A stretch of 64,000 bases of DNA from the NCBI GenBank assembly GCA_025060475.1, contig JANXBZ010000005.1, positions 62,001 through 126,000 on the forward strand, written 5' to 3'. Each line of letters begins with the position of its first letter. Position 1 is the stretch's first letter. The position numbers were made by a program, and so were the translations under genes. This DNA comes from Dictyoglomus sp. (GTDB taxonomy: Bacteria; Dictyoglomota; Dictyoglomia; Dictyoglomales; Dictyoglomaceae). This document shows positions 19,592 to 30,341 of the stretch, piece by piece. The notes below the pieces were generated by a model that worked only from the letters and a program-made list of their open reading frames with translations, was not told where the DNA came from and ran no database searches.

Positions 19592-20584
19592 ATGAAAAAA
19601 ATAGCAAATTTCTCCCTGACTCAAAGAGAACCTATTTTGGAAAATCTTCTTCGACCTCGCTATTTTTCTGAGTTTATAGGTCAGAAGAAAATAATTGAAA
19701 GATTAAGTTTGATTCTAAGAGCGGCAAAAGAAAGAAGAGAAGCAATGGATCATATACTTTTCTGTGGGCCTCCAGGACTTGGAAAAACTACATTAGCTTT
19801 AATTCTTGCTTTGGAACAAGGGGTTGATATTAAGATTATTTCTGCACCAGCTTTACAGAAATCGGGTGATTTAGTAGGGATTTTGACGTCTATACCCGAA
19901 AGAGGAATTCTTTTTATAGATGAAATTCACAGACTTTCTCCATTTCTTGAGGAGATTTTATATTCCGTAATGGAGGATTCTATAATTAGTATAATTACTG
20001 GAAAGGGTCCCTCTGCAAGAGTTTTAAAATTAAAACTTCCACCTATTACTATTGTGGGAGCTACTACAAGACCAGGTTTACTTAGCAATCCTCTAAGGGA
20101 TAGATTTGGTTTTATTGGAAATCTTGATTTTTATTCCGATGAGGAAATTATGCAAATTCTAGAAAGGTCTCAAAGAATTTTGAATTTAGATCTTTCTTCA
20201 TCTATATTAATGGAAATAGCAAAAAGATCTCGTGGAACCCCAAGAATTGCGAATAGATTATTAAAAAGGGTAAGAGATTACATCCAAGTAGAAAATAAAG
20301 AAAAGTTAAATGAAAATGAGGTTAAAGAGATATTAAAATTTCTTGGAATAGATGAGAAGGGATTAGATGAGACTGATAGAAAAATATTACTCGCTTTGAG
20401 AGATATTTTTAATGGAGGTCCGGTAGGAATAAAGACTTTATCAGAATTTTTAAATGAATCTCCTGAAACCTTAGAGGTTGTATATGAACCTTATCTTTTG
20501 AGATTAGGATTTATACAAAGAACTCCAAGGGGAAGAATAATAACTCCTGTAGGATTGTTACATCTTATTGAAAATAAAATATGA
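19592..20584 (+). CDS. ruvB: Holliday junction branch-migration ATPase RuvB
   Basis: A 330-residue AAA+ motor that drives branch migration with RuvA. It has LRPRYFSEFIGQ at the N terminus, Walker A GPPGLGKTTL, Walker B LFIDEIHRL, sensor motif GATTRPGLLSNPLRDRFG and a C-terminal winged helix ending RTPRGRIITPVGLLHL. The beta-hairpin that contacts RuvA lies around residues 130-150. Length and motifs are canonical. It starts 2 nt after ruvA and its stop overlaps the queH start (ATGA), so it is tightly coupled to both neighbours. Confidence 0.98.
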   Translation: MKKIANFSLTQREPILENLLRPRYFSEFIGQKKIIERLSLILRAAKERREAMDHILFCGPPGLGKTTLALILALEQGVDIKIISAPALQKSGDLVGILTSIPERGILFIDEIHRLSPFLEEILYSVMEDSIISIITGKGPSARVLKLKLPPITIVGATTRPGLLSNPLRDRFGFIGNLDFYSDEEIMQILERSQRILNLDLSSSILMEIAKRSRGTPRIANRLLKRVRDYIQVENKEKLNENEVKEILKFLGIDEKGLDETDRKILLALRDIFNGGPVGIKTLSEFLNESPETLEVVYEPYLLRLGFIQRTPRGRIITPVGLLHLIENKI

Positions 20585-21126
20585 AAAAAGAGATTCTTTT
20601 TCATATATGTTGTTCAGTTTGCCTTGCTTATCCTCTAAAAAAAATGAGAGAGGAGGGATATATTGTTAAAGGATTCTGGTATAATCCTAATATTCATCCT
20701 TTTCAAGAATATAAGTTAAGATTAGAAGCTTTAAAGACTTTCTCTGGGCTTCAAAATCTTGAAATTATTTATGAAGATGATTATGATTTAGAGGGGTTTA
20801 TAAGAGAGGTGGTGTTTAGAGAAAAGAACAGATGTGCTGTATGTTACTACATAAGATTAAGAAAAACTGCCCAAAAGACAAAAGAATTAGGAATTAAGAG
20901 TTTTTCAACTACGTTATTGGTGAGTCCCTATCAAAATCATGAACTTATAAAGAATGTTAGTGACTTATTAGCAAAGGAATTTAATTTAGAATTCTTTTAT
21001 AAAGATTTTAGAGAGGGATATAAAGAGAGTATAAATATTATAAAGGAATTAAATCTTTACAGACAGAAATATTGTGGTTGTATTTATAGTGAAAAAGAAA
21101 GATTTTGGAAAGGAGTCAAAAAATGA
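20581..21126 (+). CDS. queH: epoxyqueuosine reductase QueH
   Basis: A 181-residue QueH (DUF208) enzyme that reduces epoxyqueuosine to queuosine in tRNA, the last step of the pathway. The conserved cysteine pairs are present: C10-C11 in HICCSVC, C85/C88 in CAVCYY and C165/C167 in KYCGCIYS. These carry the iron-sulfur and metal centre. GFWYNPNIHPFQEY is also typical. QueH is the cobalamin-free replacement for QueG. The gene shares an operon with queA and tgt a few genes on, which supports the assignment. It overlaps both ruvB and the following gene by 4 nt. Confidence 0.95.
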   Translation: MKKEILFHICCSVCLAYPLKKMREEGYIVKGFWYNPNIHPFQEYKLRLEALKTFSGLQNLEIIYEDDYDLEGFIREVVFREKNRCAVCYYIRLRKTAQKTKELGIKSFSTTLLVSPYQNHELIKNVSDLLAKEFNLEFFYKDFREGYKESINIIKELNLYRQKYCGCIYSEKERFWKGVKK

Positions 21127-21989
21127 AATATCATGTTTTCGTAAATCCTACTGCTAATCGAGGAAGGGGTAGAAAACTTTTTTCTTATATTAAAAGAATT
21201 TTGGAAAAAGAAAGATTTAATTTTAATATTGAGTTTACTAAGGGAAAGGAAGAAACAACGAGACAAGTAGAAAATGCCTTGGAAAAAGGAGCAGAAGTAA
21301 TAGTTGCAGCAGGTGGTGACGGAACAGTAAATGAAGTTGTTAATGGATTAAAGGGAAGGGGGGTTTTAGGTATAATTCCTATAGGTAGAGGTAATGATAT
21401 TGCTATATCGTTAAAAATTCCAAGAAATATTGAGAAAGCTATAAAGATCCTAAAGAATGGGAAATATTTTAAAATGGATTTAGGTTTAGTAGATGGAAGA
21501 TACTTTGTAGGAATAACAGGAATGGGATTTGACGCAGAGGTAAATATATCAGCTAATAAATTAGCTTTAAAAGGACCGTTAGGTTATATTATTTCTGTTT
21601 TTACTACATTGAAAAGGTATCAAGCAAAAGAATGTGAAATTAGCTTTGATGGAAATAGATGGAAAGGAAAAATAACATTAGTGGCTGTTGGAAATACTAA
21701 GAATTATGCAGGAGGTATGAAGATACTACCTTATTCTTCTCTCGATGATGGATATTTTGATATTTGTCTTATTGAAAAGATATCTCCCTTTGAATTAATC
21801 TTGCATTTTCCTTTGATCTTTTTTGGTAAACACACAATAAATCCTCATGTTAAAATGTTTAGAGCAAAAGAGGTTAAGGTTGAAGGTCCCGATGATTTAA
21901 TGGCTACAATGGATGGAGAGTTAATACCTGCAAAAAGACTAGTTTTAAAAAATTTACGCCAGTTTCAAAAAGTAATTGTAGGGAGATGA
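21123..21989 (+). CDS. diacylglycerol/lipid kinase family protein
   Basis: A 288-residue member of the DAGK catalytic-domain family (YegS/BmrU/DgkB-like). It has NPTANRGRG near the N terminus, the nucleotide-binding GGDGTVNEVVNGL, IPIGRGNDIA and a C-terminal MDGE motif. The family phosphorylates lipids such as diacylglycerol or undecaprenol; the true substrate is not decided by sequence. I chose ATG 21123, which overlaps the queH stop (ATGA) and is served by AAGGAG about 8 nt upstream. A TTG at 21105 would start inside that ribosome-binding site. It sits between queH and a small membrane gene. Confidence 0.9.
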   Translation: MKYHVFVNPTANRGRGRKLFSYIKRILEKERFNFNIEFTKGKEETTRQVENALEKGAEVIVAAGGDGTVNEVVNGLKGRGVLGIIPIGRGNDIAISLKIPRNIEKAIKILKNGKYFKMDLGLVDGRYFVGITGMGFDAEVNISANKLALKGPLGYIISVFTTLKRYQAKECEISFDGNRWKGKITLVAVGNTKNYAGGMKILPYSSLDDGYFDICLIEKISPFELILHFPLIFFGKHTINPHVKMFRAKEVKVEGPDDLMATMDGELIPAKRLVLKNLRQFQKVIVGR

Positions 21990-21993
21990 TATT

Positions 21994-22215
21994 ATGGCCT
22001 TCTTAGGAAAGTGGCTAATAGTCTTAGGTATAATTTTGGTTATTTTAGGTATATTTTTAGCTTATGGTTCAAAGATTTTACCTTTAGGGCGTCTTCCCGG
22101 AGATATTAGGATAGAGAGGAAAAATTTTGTCTTTTACTTTCCTATAACTACTTGCTTGCTTATAAGCTTAATTTTGACTTTAATTTTTAGTATTATTTTT
22201 TATATTAGGAAATGA
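21994..22215 (+). CDS. DUF2905 small membrane protein
   Basis: A 73-residue protein with two hydrophobic helices (about residues 5-25 and 46-70) separated by a loop containing LPLGRLPGDIRIERKNFVFYFP, in which GRLPGDI is the hallmark of the DUF2905 family. The function is unknown. The gene is short but clearly real, since it shares the family pattern and overlaps the next start by 4 nt. DUF2905 genes commonly lie between ruvB, queA and spoIID-like genes in thermophilic bacteria and clostridia, as here. Confidence 0.9.
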   Translation: MAFLGKWLIVLGIILVILGIFLAYGSKILPLGRLPGDIRIERKNFVFYFPITTCLLISLILTLIFSIIFYIRK

Positions 22216-23297
22216 AATATCTTCTTTTAATTTTTTTAGCTGTTTTTGTGTTAATATCTATTACTCCTTCTCAGGATATTCCTGTTATTAAAGTAGGACT
22301 TTTTAAAATAGATAAAGAAGTTTATTTTACGAAAGTAGGAGAAATTGTAAATTCTAGCATTCGAGTTGAAGTAGGAGGAGAGGGAGAATTTATTCTAAGA
22401 ATTGAAAAAGGAAATGTAATTTTCAATTTTGGGAAAGATATTTTAGTATTGACATTACCCGTCTTTCTTTATCCTCAAAAAGATAAGTTAATTACTGTAA
22501 ATTCAATGATATATAAAGGAATACTTGAAATAAATGAAAGTGGATGGATAATCAATATTTTAAATTTAGAAGATTATTTGATGGGAGTTATTCCCGTAGA
22601 AATGCCTGTATCTTATCCTTTAGAGGCATTAAAGGCACAAGCAGTATCAGCAAGAACTTACGCCTTATCTAATTTAAATAGACATAAAATCTTTGATCTT
22701 TGTGCTAATGTTCATTGCCAAGCTTATAAAGGAGTAAATTTTGAGAGGGAAAAGACAAATATAGCTGTGAAAGAGACTATTGGTGAGGTTATAACTTATA
22801 ATGGTCGATTAATAAAAGCATTTTATCATTCTTCCTCTGGAGGAATAACAGAAAACTCTGAAGACGTATGGGGTGGATATTATCCTTATTTAAGAAGTGT
22901 TAAAGACGTAGAAGAACTTAATAACGATACTTGGATGGTTTTTCTTTCTCTTGAAGATATTAAAATAAAGCTTGCTAATATTAATTTGAATCTTCAAGAA
23001 GTTTTTTATATTGAACTAGAAAAAAGTTCTACAGGAAGGGTAAAAAATGTTATTATAAGAAATAATACTGAAAATTGGTTAATAAGAGGAACTCTTTGGA
23101 GAGAAATTTTTAACATTCCAAGTACTTTGTTTGATATAAAATTTGAAAATACAGGAATATATATATTGGGAAGAGGAATGGGACATGGAGTGGGACTTTC
23201 CCAAAAAGGAGCAAAATTTTTAGCTGAAAGGGGATTTAATTACAAAGAAATAATAAAATATTATTATAAAGGGGTAGAGATTCAAAAATGGTACTAA
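22212..23297 (+). CDS. SpoIID/LytB domain protein, exported
   Basis: A 361-residue protein with an N-terminal signal or anchor (about residues 2-17) and a SpoIID/LytB domain over the C-terminal two thirds. Typical segments are LEDYLMGVIPVEMP, EALKAQAVSARTYAL, SSGGITENSEDVWGG and a final GRGMGHGVGLSQKGAKFLA. SpoIID is a lytic transglycosylase that trims denuded glycan strands. In a bacterium without evident sporulation genes in this window the homologue probably remodels ordinary peptidoglycan. LytB-type amidase activators are the other use of this domain. The gene overlaps DUF2905 by 4 nt and queA by 10 nt. Confidence 0.92.
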   Translation: MKYLLLIFLAVFVLISITPSQDIPVIKVGLFKIDKEVYFTKVGEIVNSSIRVEVGGEGEFILRIEKGNVIFNFGKDILVLTLPVFLYPQKDKLITVNSMIYKGILEINESGWIINILNLEDYLMGVIPVEMPVSYPLEALKAQAVSARTYALSNLNRHKIFDLCANVHCQAYKGVNFEREKTNIAVKETIGEVITYNGRLIKAFYHSSSGGITENSEDVWGGYYPYLRSVKDVEELNNDTWMVFLSLEDIKIKLANINLNLQEVFYIELEKSSTGRVKNVIIRNNTENWLIRGTLWREIFNIPSTLFDIKFENTGIYILGRGMGHGVGLSQKGAKFLAERGFNYKEIIKYYYKGVEIQKWY

Positions 23298-24307
23298 AAT
23301 TGTCAGATTATGATTATTACTTACCTGAGGAATTAATAGCACAAGAGCCAGCAAATCCAAGAGACTCTTCAAGACTTATGGTAATTTCTAGAAAGACTGG
23401 AGAGATAAGCCTTCATATTTTTCGAGATATAAAGAATTTTTTAAGGACTGGAGATGTCTTAGTATTAAATGATACAAAAGTTATTCCTGCAAGAATTTAT
23501 GGAAAAAAGGAAACAGGAGCAAAAATTGAAGTTTTACTATTAAAGAAAATAGGGGAAAGAGAGTATGAAGTTTTAATAAGGCCTGCTAAGAGGGCAAAAA
23601 TAGGAGTAAAGATTTATTTTTCAGACGATATATATGGCGAAGTCATAGAAAGAAGAGAGGAAGGTGTTTTTATAATTAAATTTTCAACTGAGAATTTGGA
23701 TGAGATTCTACCAGAAATAGGTAAGATTCCTCTCCCTCCATATATTAAAAAACCTTTGGATAATCCCGATAAATATCAAACTATATATGCGAAGAAAGCA
23801 GGTGCAGTGGCTGCTCCTACAGCAGGACTACACTTTACCGAAGAATTATTAAATTCTCTTAAAAATATGGGGGTAGAAATTCTTTACATCACTTTACATG
23901 TAGGATTAGGAACTTTTAAACCTGTTATTGTTGAAGATATAACAAAACATAAGTTAGATCCTGAATATTTTGAAATATCAGAAGAAACAGCAGAAAGAAT
24001 TAATCTGGCAAAAAAAGAGAAGAGAAGGGTAATTGCAGTAGGAACAACGGTGACGAGGGTTTTAGAAGGGAATAGAGAAGATAATATACTAAAACCCGGA
24101 AAAGGACTAATTTCTCTTTTTATATATCCAGGTTTTGAATTTAAAATAATTGATGGGCTTATTACTAATTTTCATCTTCCAAAATCTACTTTGCTTATGT
24201 TAGTAGCTGCATTTATGGGATATGATCTTATGAAAAAAGCATATCAGAAGGCTATAGAAGAAAAATTTAGATTTTATAGTTTTGGAGATGCTATGTTTAT
24301 ATATTAA
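23288..24307 (+). CDS. queA: S-adenosylmethionine:tRNA ribosyltransferase-isomerase QueA
   Basis: A 339-residue enzyme that transfers and isomerises the ribosyl moiety of SAM onto preQ1 in tRNA, forming epoxyqueuosine. It begins SDYDYYLPEELIAQ and has RDSSRLMV, VLNDTKVIPAR, AAPTAGLHFTEELL, LHVGLGTFKPV and the C-terminal NFHLPKSTLLMLVAA, all strong family blocks. The start overlaps the spoIID-like gene by 10 nt. Together with queH upstream and tgt immediately downstream it gives the last three steps of queuosine formation. Genes for preQ1 synthesis (queC, queD, queE, queF) are not in this window. Confidence 0.98.
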   Translation: MVLKLSDYDYYLPEELIAQEPANPRDSSRLMVISRKTGEISLHIFRDIKNFLRTGDVLVLNDTKVIPARIYGKKETGAKIEVLLLKKIGEREYEVLIRPAKRAKIGVKIYFSDDIYGEVIERREEGVFIIKFSTENLDEILPEIGKIPLPPYIKKPLDNPDKYQTIYAKKAGAVAAPTAGLHFTEELLNSLKNMGVEILYITLHVGLGTFKPVIVEDITKHKLDPEYFEISEETAERINLAKKEKRRVIAVGTTVTRVLEGNREDNILKPGKGLISLFIYPGFEFKIIDGLITNFHLPKSTLLMLVAAFMGYDLMKKAYQKAIEEKFRFYSFGDAMFIY

Positions 24308-24311
24308 GTGA

Positions 24312-25738
<1,427 letters not shown>

Positions 25739-25759
25739 GAGAAGAAAGGAGAGAAATTT

Positions 25760-26959
25760 ATGAATATACGTTCAGAATATAAAGCTGCCTTTATCCTTAT
25801 AGTTTTTGCTCTTTCTTTGTGGATCTTTCTAACTCGTCCTTTTAGGTTGGGTTTAGATATCAAAGGTGGTATTAGGGTTACTCTTCAATGTCAAAAGACA
25901 TCTAATGTAGAAATTACCGATGATGCTATAAGAAGGACTATAGAGGTCATAAGAAATCGTATTGATCAATTAGGTGTTACAGAACCGTCTTTATACAGAG
26001 AAGGAACGGATAAAATTGTAGTTGAACTTCCTGGAATCAAGGATCCTGAAAAAGCATTAGATGTTATAGGGCAAACTGCTCTTTTGGAATTTAAAGATGA
26101 AAAGGAAAGAACTATTCTTACAGGCTCTGCATTAAAAACAGCAAAAGTTGAATTTGATGAGTTAGGCCAACCTCAGGTTCGTGTGGAAATGAATCCCGAG
26201 GGAGCAAAAATTTTTGCAGATTTTACATCAAAGAATATTGGAAAACCCGTGATTATTGTTCTTGACGGAAAGGTTATATCAAGTCCTATCATAAAAGATG
26301 CTATTACCGAAGGAGTTGGAGTAATAACAGGAAGATTTACTATTGATGAGGCTCAAAAACTTGCAATTTTACTTCGTGCAGGTGCCTTACCTGTTCCTGT
26401 TAAAGTTATAGAAAACAGAACTATAGATCCTACTCTTGGCAGAGATACCATGGAATCTGCATATAAAGCAGGAATTGTAGGAGGAATTTTAGTAATACTT
26501 TTTATGATTATTATTTTTAGATTCTTAGGATTAGTCGCGGATATTGCATTAGGACTTTATATTATAATGGTTATAGCTATGTTTAAGCTTATAGATGCAA
26601 CTCTTACCTTACCAGGAATTGCAGGGTTGATTTTGTCAATAGGAATGGCCGTAGATGCTAATTGTCTTATCTTTACAAGAATGAGAGAAGAATTTGCAAA
26701 AAAGAAAACTCCAATGGCCTCTTTAGATGCTGGATTTAGAAATGCTTTAAGGGCTATAATTGATAGTAATGTAACTACAATTTTAGCAGCACTTATTCTC
26801 TATATTTTTGGAACAGGGCCTATTAAGGGATTTGCAGTAACTCTTACTATAGGTGTCTCTTTAAGTATGTTTACTGCGATAACTGTGACACGAACTCTTC
26901 TTGAAAATTTATTACAGCTTCCTTTTCTTAAGAGATCTACCAAGCTTTTGGGATTATAA
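25760..26959 (+). CDS. secD: protein translocase subunit SecD
   Basis: A 399-residue RND-family subunit that uses the proton or sodium gradient to pull exported proteins across the membrane. After a first helix it has FRLGLDIKGGIRV, then the P1 head region with VELPGIKDPEKAL, and five further helices. The TM4 motif GMAVDANCLIF keeps the functional Asp. It is much shorter than E. coli SecD, mainly through a smaller extracytoplasmic P1 domain, as in other thermophiles. A clear AGGAGA site precedes the ATG. It ends 16 nt before secF and is separate from it, not fused. Confidence 0.97.
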   Translation: MNIRSEYKAAFILIVFALSLWIFLTRPFRLGLDIKGGIRVTLQCQKTSNVEITDDAIRRTIEVIRNRIDQLGVTEPSLYREGTDKIVVELPGIKDPEKALDVIGQTALLEFKDEKERTILTGSALKTAKVEFDELGQPQVRVEMNPEGAKIFADFTSKNIGKPVIIVLDGKVISSPIIKDAITEGVGVITGRFTIDEAQKLAILLRAGALPVPVKVIENRTIDPTLGRDTMESAYKAGIVGGILVILFMIIIFRFLGLVADIALGLYIIMVIAMFKLIDATLTLPGIAGLILSIGMAVDANCLIFTRMREEFAKKKTPMASLDAGFRNALRAIIDSNVTTILAALILYIFGTGPIKGFAVTLTIGVSLSMFTAITVTRTLLENLLQLPFLKRSTKLLGL

Positions 26960-26975
26960 AAGGAGGACTTATACT

Positions 26976-27851
26976 ATGAAAAGAGAAATTAACTTTTTAG
27001 GAAAGAGTATAAGAAGAATATTTTTTATTATTTCTATTCTTTTTATAATAATAGGCCTAGTCTCCTTTTTTACAAGAGGATTAAACCTTTCTATTGATTT
27101 CCAGAGTGGAAGTTTACTTCATTATAAAGTTGAAAAACCCTTAACAACAAGACAAATCTCAGAAGTAAGAAAAATAGTAAATAACCTTTTTGGAAAATCT
27201 ATGGTTCAAACAAGTTCAGATTTAAAGGAAATATGGATTAAGACAAAACCTCTCGATGAAAAATCTGCAAAGAAATTAACATCAGAGGTAGAAAAAATTA
27301 TTGGTAATTTTAAAGGAAAAGATTGGACTAGTATTGAACCATCTATAAGTCAGGAGCTAAGAGAAAAAGCTATACTGGCCTCAGTGTTAGCAGTATTCAT
27401 AATGTTGATATATATAACAATAAGATTTAAGTTTGATTTTGCACTATCTGCTATAATAGGTGAAGCCTTTGTTCTTTTAGCAACTATTTCTTTTTTCTCT
27501 ATTTTTCAATGGGAAGTAAGTCCCTCTTTTATTGCAGCTATTCTTACTCTTCTAGGATATGCTATAAATAACACTATTATCGTTTTTGATAGAATTAGAG
27601 AAAATATGAAAGCATATCCTAAGGAAAATTTTGTAAAAATAGCAAATATGAGTATTAATCAAGTATTAGCAAGAACTCTTTATACTATAGTCACAACCCT
27701 TTTAGCAATAACTCCTCTTTTAATAATTGGTGGAGAAGTGCTTCGTTCTTTTATAATTGCTTTGTATTTAGGTATATTAATAGGTACATATTCAACTATT
27801 TTTGTTTCTTCAGCAATTCTTGCAGAATGGAGAGAACTACAAAAAATCTAA
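26976..27851 (+). CDS. secF: protein translocase subunit SecF
   Basis: A 291-residue partner of SecD with six predicted helices. FTRGLNLSIDFQSGSLLH follows helix 1, and the TM4 block LGYAINNTIIVFDRIREN is clearly SecF. The residue usually Asp in the N-D-T/S motif is Asn here (codon AAC), an unusual change at a site tied to ion coupling. The Arg in QVLARTLYTIVTT is kept. I chose ATG 26976, which has AAGGAGG 9 nt upstream; a longer frame beginning at 26901 lies inside secD and shows no homology. It ends directly before recJ. Confidence 0.96.
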   Translation: MKREINFLGKSIRRIFFIISILFIIIGLVSFFTRGLNLSIDFQSGSLLHYKVEKPLTTRQISEVRKIVNNLFGKSMVQTSSDLKEIWIKTKPLDEKSAKKLTSEVEKIIGNFKGKDWTSIEPSISQELREKAILASVLAVFIMLIYITIRFKFDFALSAIIGEAFVLLATISFFSIFQWEVSPSFIAAILTLLGYAINNTIIVFDRIRENMKAYPKENFVKIANMSINQVLARTLYTIVTTLLAITPLLIIGGEVLRSFIIALYLGILIGTYSTIFVSSAILAEWRELQKI

Positions 27852-30341
27852 ATGTATAAGTGGATTTTTCTTCAAGGAAATAAAAGACAAGAAGAAGAGT
27901 TGATAAAAAGTCTTGGTATTTCTCCTCTTCTTGCGCGTCTTCTTGTCAACAGAGGAATAACAGAAAAAAAATTAGCAGAGGAATTTTTAAATCCTTTTTT
28001 AGATAATCTTTATAATCCCTTTCATTTTTTTCCTCAATTGGAGAATGCGTTAGATTACATTATTAAACTGAGAAATTTAAAAAAAAAGATTTTAATTTAT
28101 GGAGATTATGATGTAGATGGTATTACCTCAACAACTCTTTTATTAAAGGTTCTTAGAAATTGGGGATGGGATGTAGATTATTATATTCCTCACAGATTGA
28201 TCGAAGGATATGGTTTAAAAAAGGAAACGTTGGAAAAGTTGTACCTTTCAAAATATAGCTTGATTATAACTGTTGATTGTGGAATAAATAATAGAGAAGA
28301 AGTGGATTTTTTAAAAAAAAATGGTTTAGATGTTATAATCACTGATCATCATATACCATTAACTGATCTTCCCAATGCTTTATTAATTTTAAACCCTCAT
28401 TTAAATAATTATCCATGTTCTTATTTGTCTGGAGTTGGTGTTGTTTTTAAGTTTCTTCAGGCTTTAAGTGAAAAAATTGGAGAAAAACTTTACAGTGAAG
28501 AAGGAATTTTTGAGCTTGTTTCTCTTGGAACTTTAGGAGATCAGGTGGATTTAAAAAGTGAAAATAGAATTTTTGTAAAATATGGCTTAAATAAAATTTC
28601 TGAAACTAAACTTGTTGGATTGAAAGCTTTAATTAAAAAGGCAGGTTTAGGAGGTTATTCTTTTCTTGAGACAAGAGATATATTGTTCTATATTGTTCCA
28701 CGTCTTAATGCTATAGGAAGACTACGAGAAGTAAAGGATGCTGTTGAACTTATTCTCTCGCAGGATGAGGAGTATGCAGAGAATTTGGCAAATGTCTTGG
28801 AAAATGAAAATAGAGAAAGACAGAGAATAAAAGAGGAAGTTACTCTTTCTGCAAATGAAGAGGTGGAGAGATATTTTGAAAAAGAAGGAGAAGATGTTCC
28901 CATAATAATTCTCTCTAAAGAAGATTGGCATAAGGGAGTTTTGGGAATATCTGCCTCAGAATTAGCAGAAAAATATAATAGGCCAGTGCTTTTAGGAAAA
29001 ATAGAGGGGGATTATATAATTGGCTCAGGAAGGAGCATAGAAGATGTGGATATATTTGATTTTATGACAAGACTTTTACCTTTTCTAAGCAAGTTTGGAG
29101 GACATAAATCTGCAATTGGTTTTAGTATTAAAAGGGCATTTTGGGATGAATTTTATAGATCCGCGATAAAACTTTCTCGGGAATTATGGAAGGATTTGGA
29201 CCTAATGCCTAAAATAAAAATTGATAAAGAAATAGACATTAAAGACATAAATTCAAATTTACTTGCAGATATTGAGAAACTTTCTCCATTTGGACCGGGA
29301 AATGAAGAGCCATGTTTTCTTATTTCAAATTCAACTATTCAGGAACTTTCTAGCGAAAATGAAAAGAAATTTAATATAAAAATTGTAGATTTATCAGGAT
29401 CTATGCTCTCTCTCACAGGTTTTGGATTGACAAAAGATTTGACAAATCGAAAAGAAGAGCTTATGGATATGGTTGTAAGGATTTATAAAGGAAATTTTGG
29501 TGGAGAAAGTTTTTATAGGTTTTATCTTGAGGATTTTAAAGTAAATATGAAAAATCATATAAAGCTTAACTCTGTAAAAAAGAGAAAATTTAGGTATCTT
29601 CTTCACTTAGAAAATGATGTAGAGAAAAATTCAGTTTTAGAGAAGATAAAGAAAAAAAGAAATAATATTATAATAATTACACCTTCTTGGAATCAAAGTT
29701 ATTGGGAAGATAAGAGCTTAACCTTTATTTCTCCTTGGGAAATTGAGAATAAAATGGAAGAACTTAGGAACTCTTCTCTTATTCTCTGGGAAGATGCGGA
29801 ATTAATTTTGAGAATTCCGGAATTTATGAATTATTATTGCAAATTAATTAGAGAGTTACCTATTCCTATATTCTTTTTAACATTACTAGGAGACGAAAGA
29901 GTATTCTTAGAGCTTTCAAAAATGCTTAATATAAGAGTAGTAAAATATCCTTCAAAAGTTCAAATTCCTTCTCTAAGGGATCTAAGATTTTCTAAAAATA
30001 GAGAAAAGGAAGAGAATTTCTTTAAAAAAGTAAATGCGTTTTTTTATCCTTCAAATTTTCCTTTTTTTCATCTTAACCATTTAGTCTTTGCTAAACCTCC
30101 AATTTTGTCATCAGAATTAAGGAGATGGATTAAAATATCAAAACACGCATATCTTTTCTTTGGCAAGGATGAAATTATGGAAGGATATAAAAGAAGTCAA
30201 GAATTTTCTTTAAATTTAAATCCTTTAGAAAGAGATTTCTTTAGAAAGAGTTCTCAGGACTTTCTTATAATTCTTCAGAAGGCTAGGCTTTCAGAGATTT
30301 ATTCTCTTCTCTTTCAATATGAATTTTTCGGGCACAAGTAA
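27852..30341 (+). CDS. recJ: single-stranded-DNA-specific exonuclease RecJ, with long C-terminal extension
   Basis: An 829-residue DHH-family 5'-3' exonuclease. The catalytic motifs are IYGDYDVDGITSTTLL, the VDCG motif, TDHHIPL and LGTLGDQVDL. RLNAIGRL and the DHHA1 block KFGGHKSAIGF follow, then an OB-like domain (about 450-570) with LSPFGPGNEEPCF. About 260 extra residues (about 575-829) have alternating beta strands and helices, for example NIIIITPSWN and SLILWEDAELIL, but no Walker motif. Many Gram-positive RecJ proteins have a comparable unassigned tail. It follows secF with no gap. Its 3' end overlaps the convergent trmI by 59 nt. Confidence 0.93.
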   Translation: MYKWIFLQGNKRQEEELIKSLGISPLLARLLVNRGITEKKLAEEFLNPFLDNLYNPFHFFPQLENALDYIIKLRNLKKKILIYGDYDVDGITSTTLLLKVLRNWGWDVDYYIPHRLIEGYGLKKETLEKLYLSKYSLIITVDCGINNREEVDFLKKNGLDVIITDHHIPLTDLPNALLILNPHLNNYPCSYLSGVGVVFKFLQALSEKIGEKLYSEEGIFELVSLGTLGDQVDLKSENRIFVKYGLNKISETKLVGLKALIKKAGLGGYSFLETRDILFYIVPRLNAIGRLREVKDAVELILSQDEEYAENLANVLENENRERQRIKEEVTLSANEEVERYFEKEGEDVPIIILSKEDWHKGVLGISASELAEKYNRPVLLGKIEGDYIIGSGRSIEDVDIFDFMTRLLPFLSKFGGHKSAIGFSIKRAFWDEFYRSAIKLSRELWKDLDLMPKIKIDKEIDIKDINSNLLADIEKLSPFGPGNEEPCFLISNSTIQELSSENEKKFNIKIVDLSGSMLSLTGFGLTKDLTNRKEELMDMVVRIYKGNFGGESFYRFYLEDFKVNMKNHIKLNSVKKRKFRYLLHLENDVEKNSVLEKIKKKRNNIIIITPSWNQSYWEDKSLTFISPWEIENKMEELRNSSLILWEDAELILRIPEFMNYYCKLIRELPIPIFFLTLLGDERVFLELSKMLNIRVVKYPSKVQIPSLRDLRFSKNREKEENFFKKVNAFFYPSNFPFFHLNHLVFAKPPILSSELRRWIKISKHAYLFFGKDEIMEGYKRSQEFSLNLNPLERDFFRKSSQDFLIILQKARLSEIYSLLFQYEFFGHK

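Noticed and set aside
26901-26975. N-terminal extension of SecF
   Set aside because: It is secD sequence read in another frame; ATG 26976 with AAGGAGG is clearly better.
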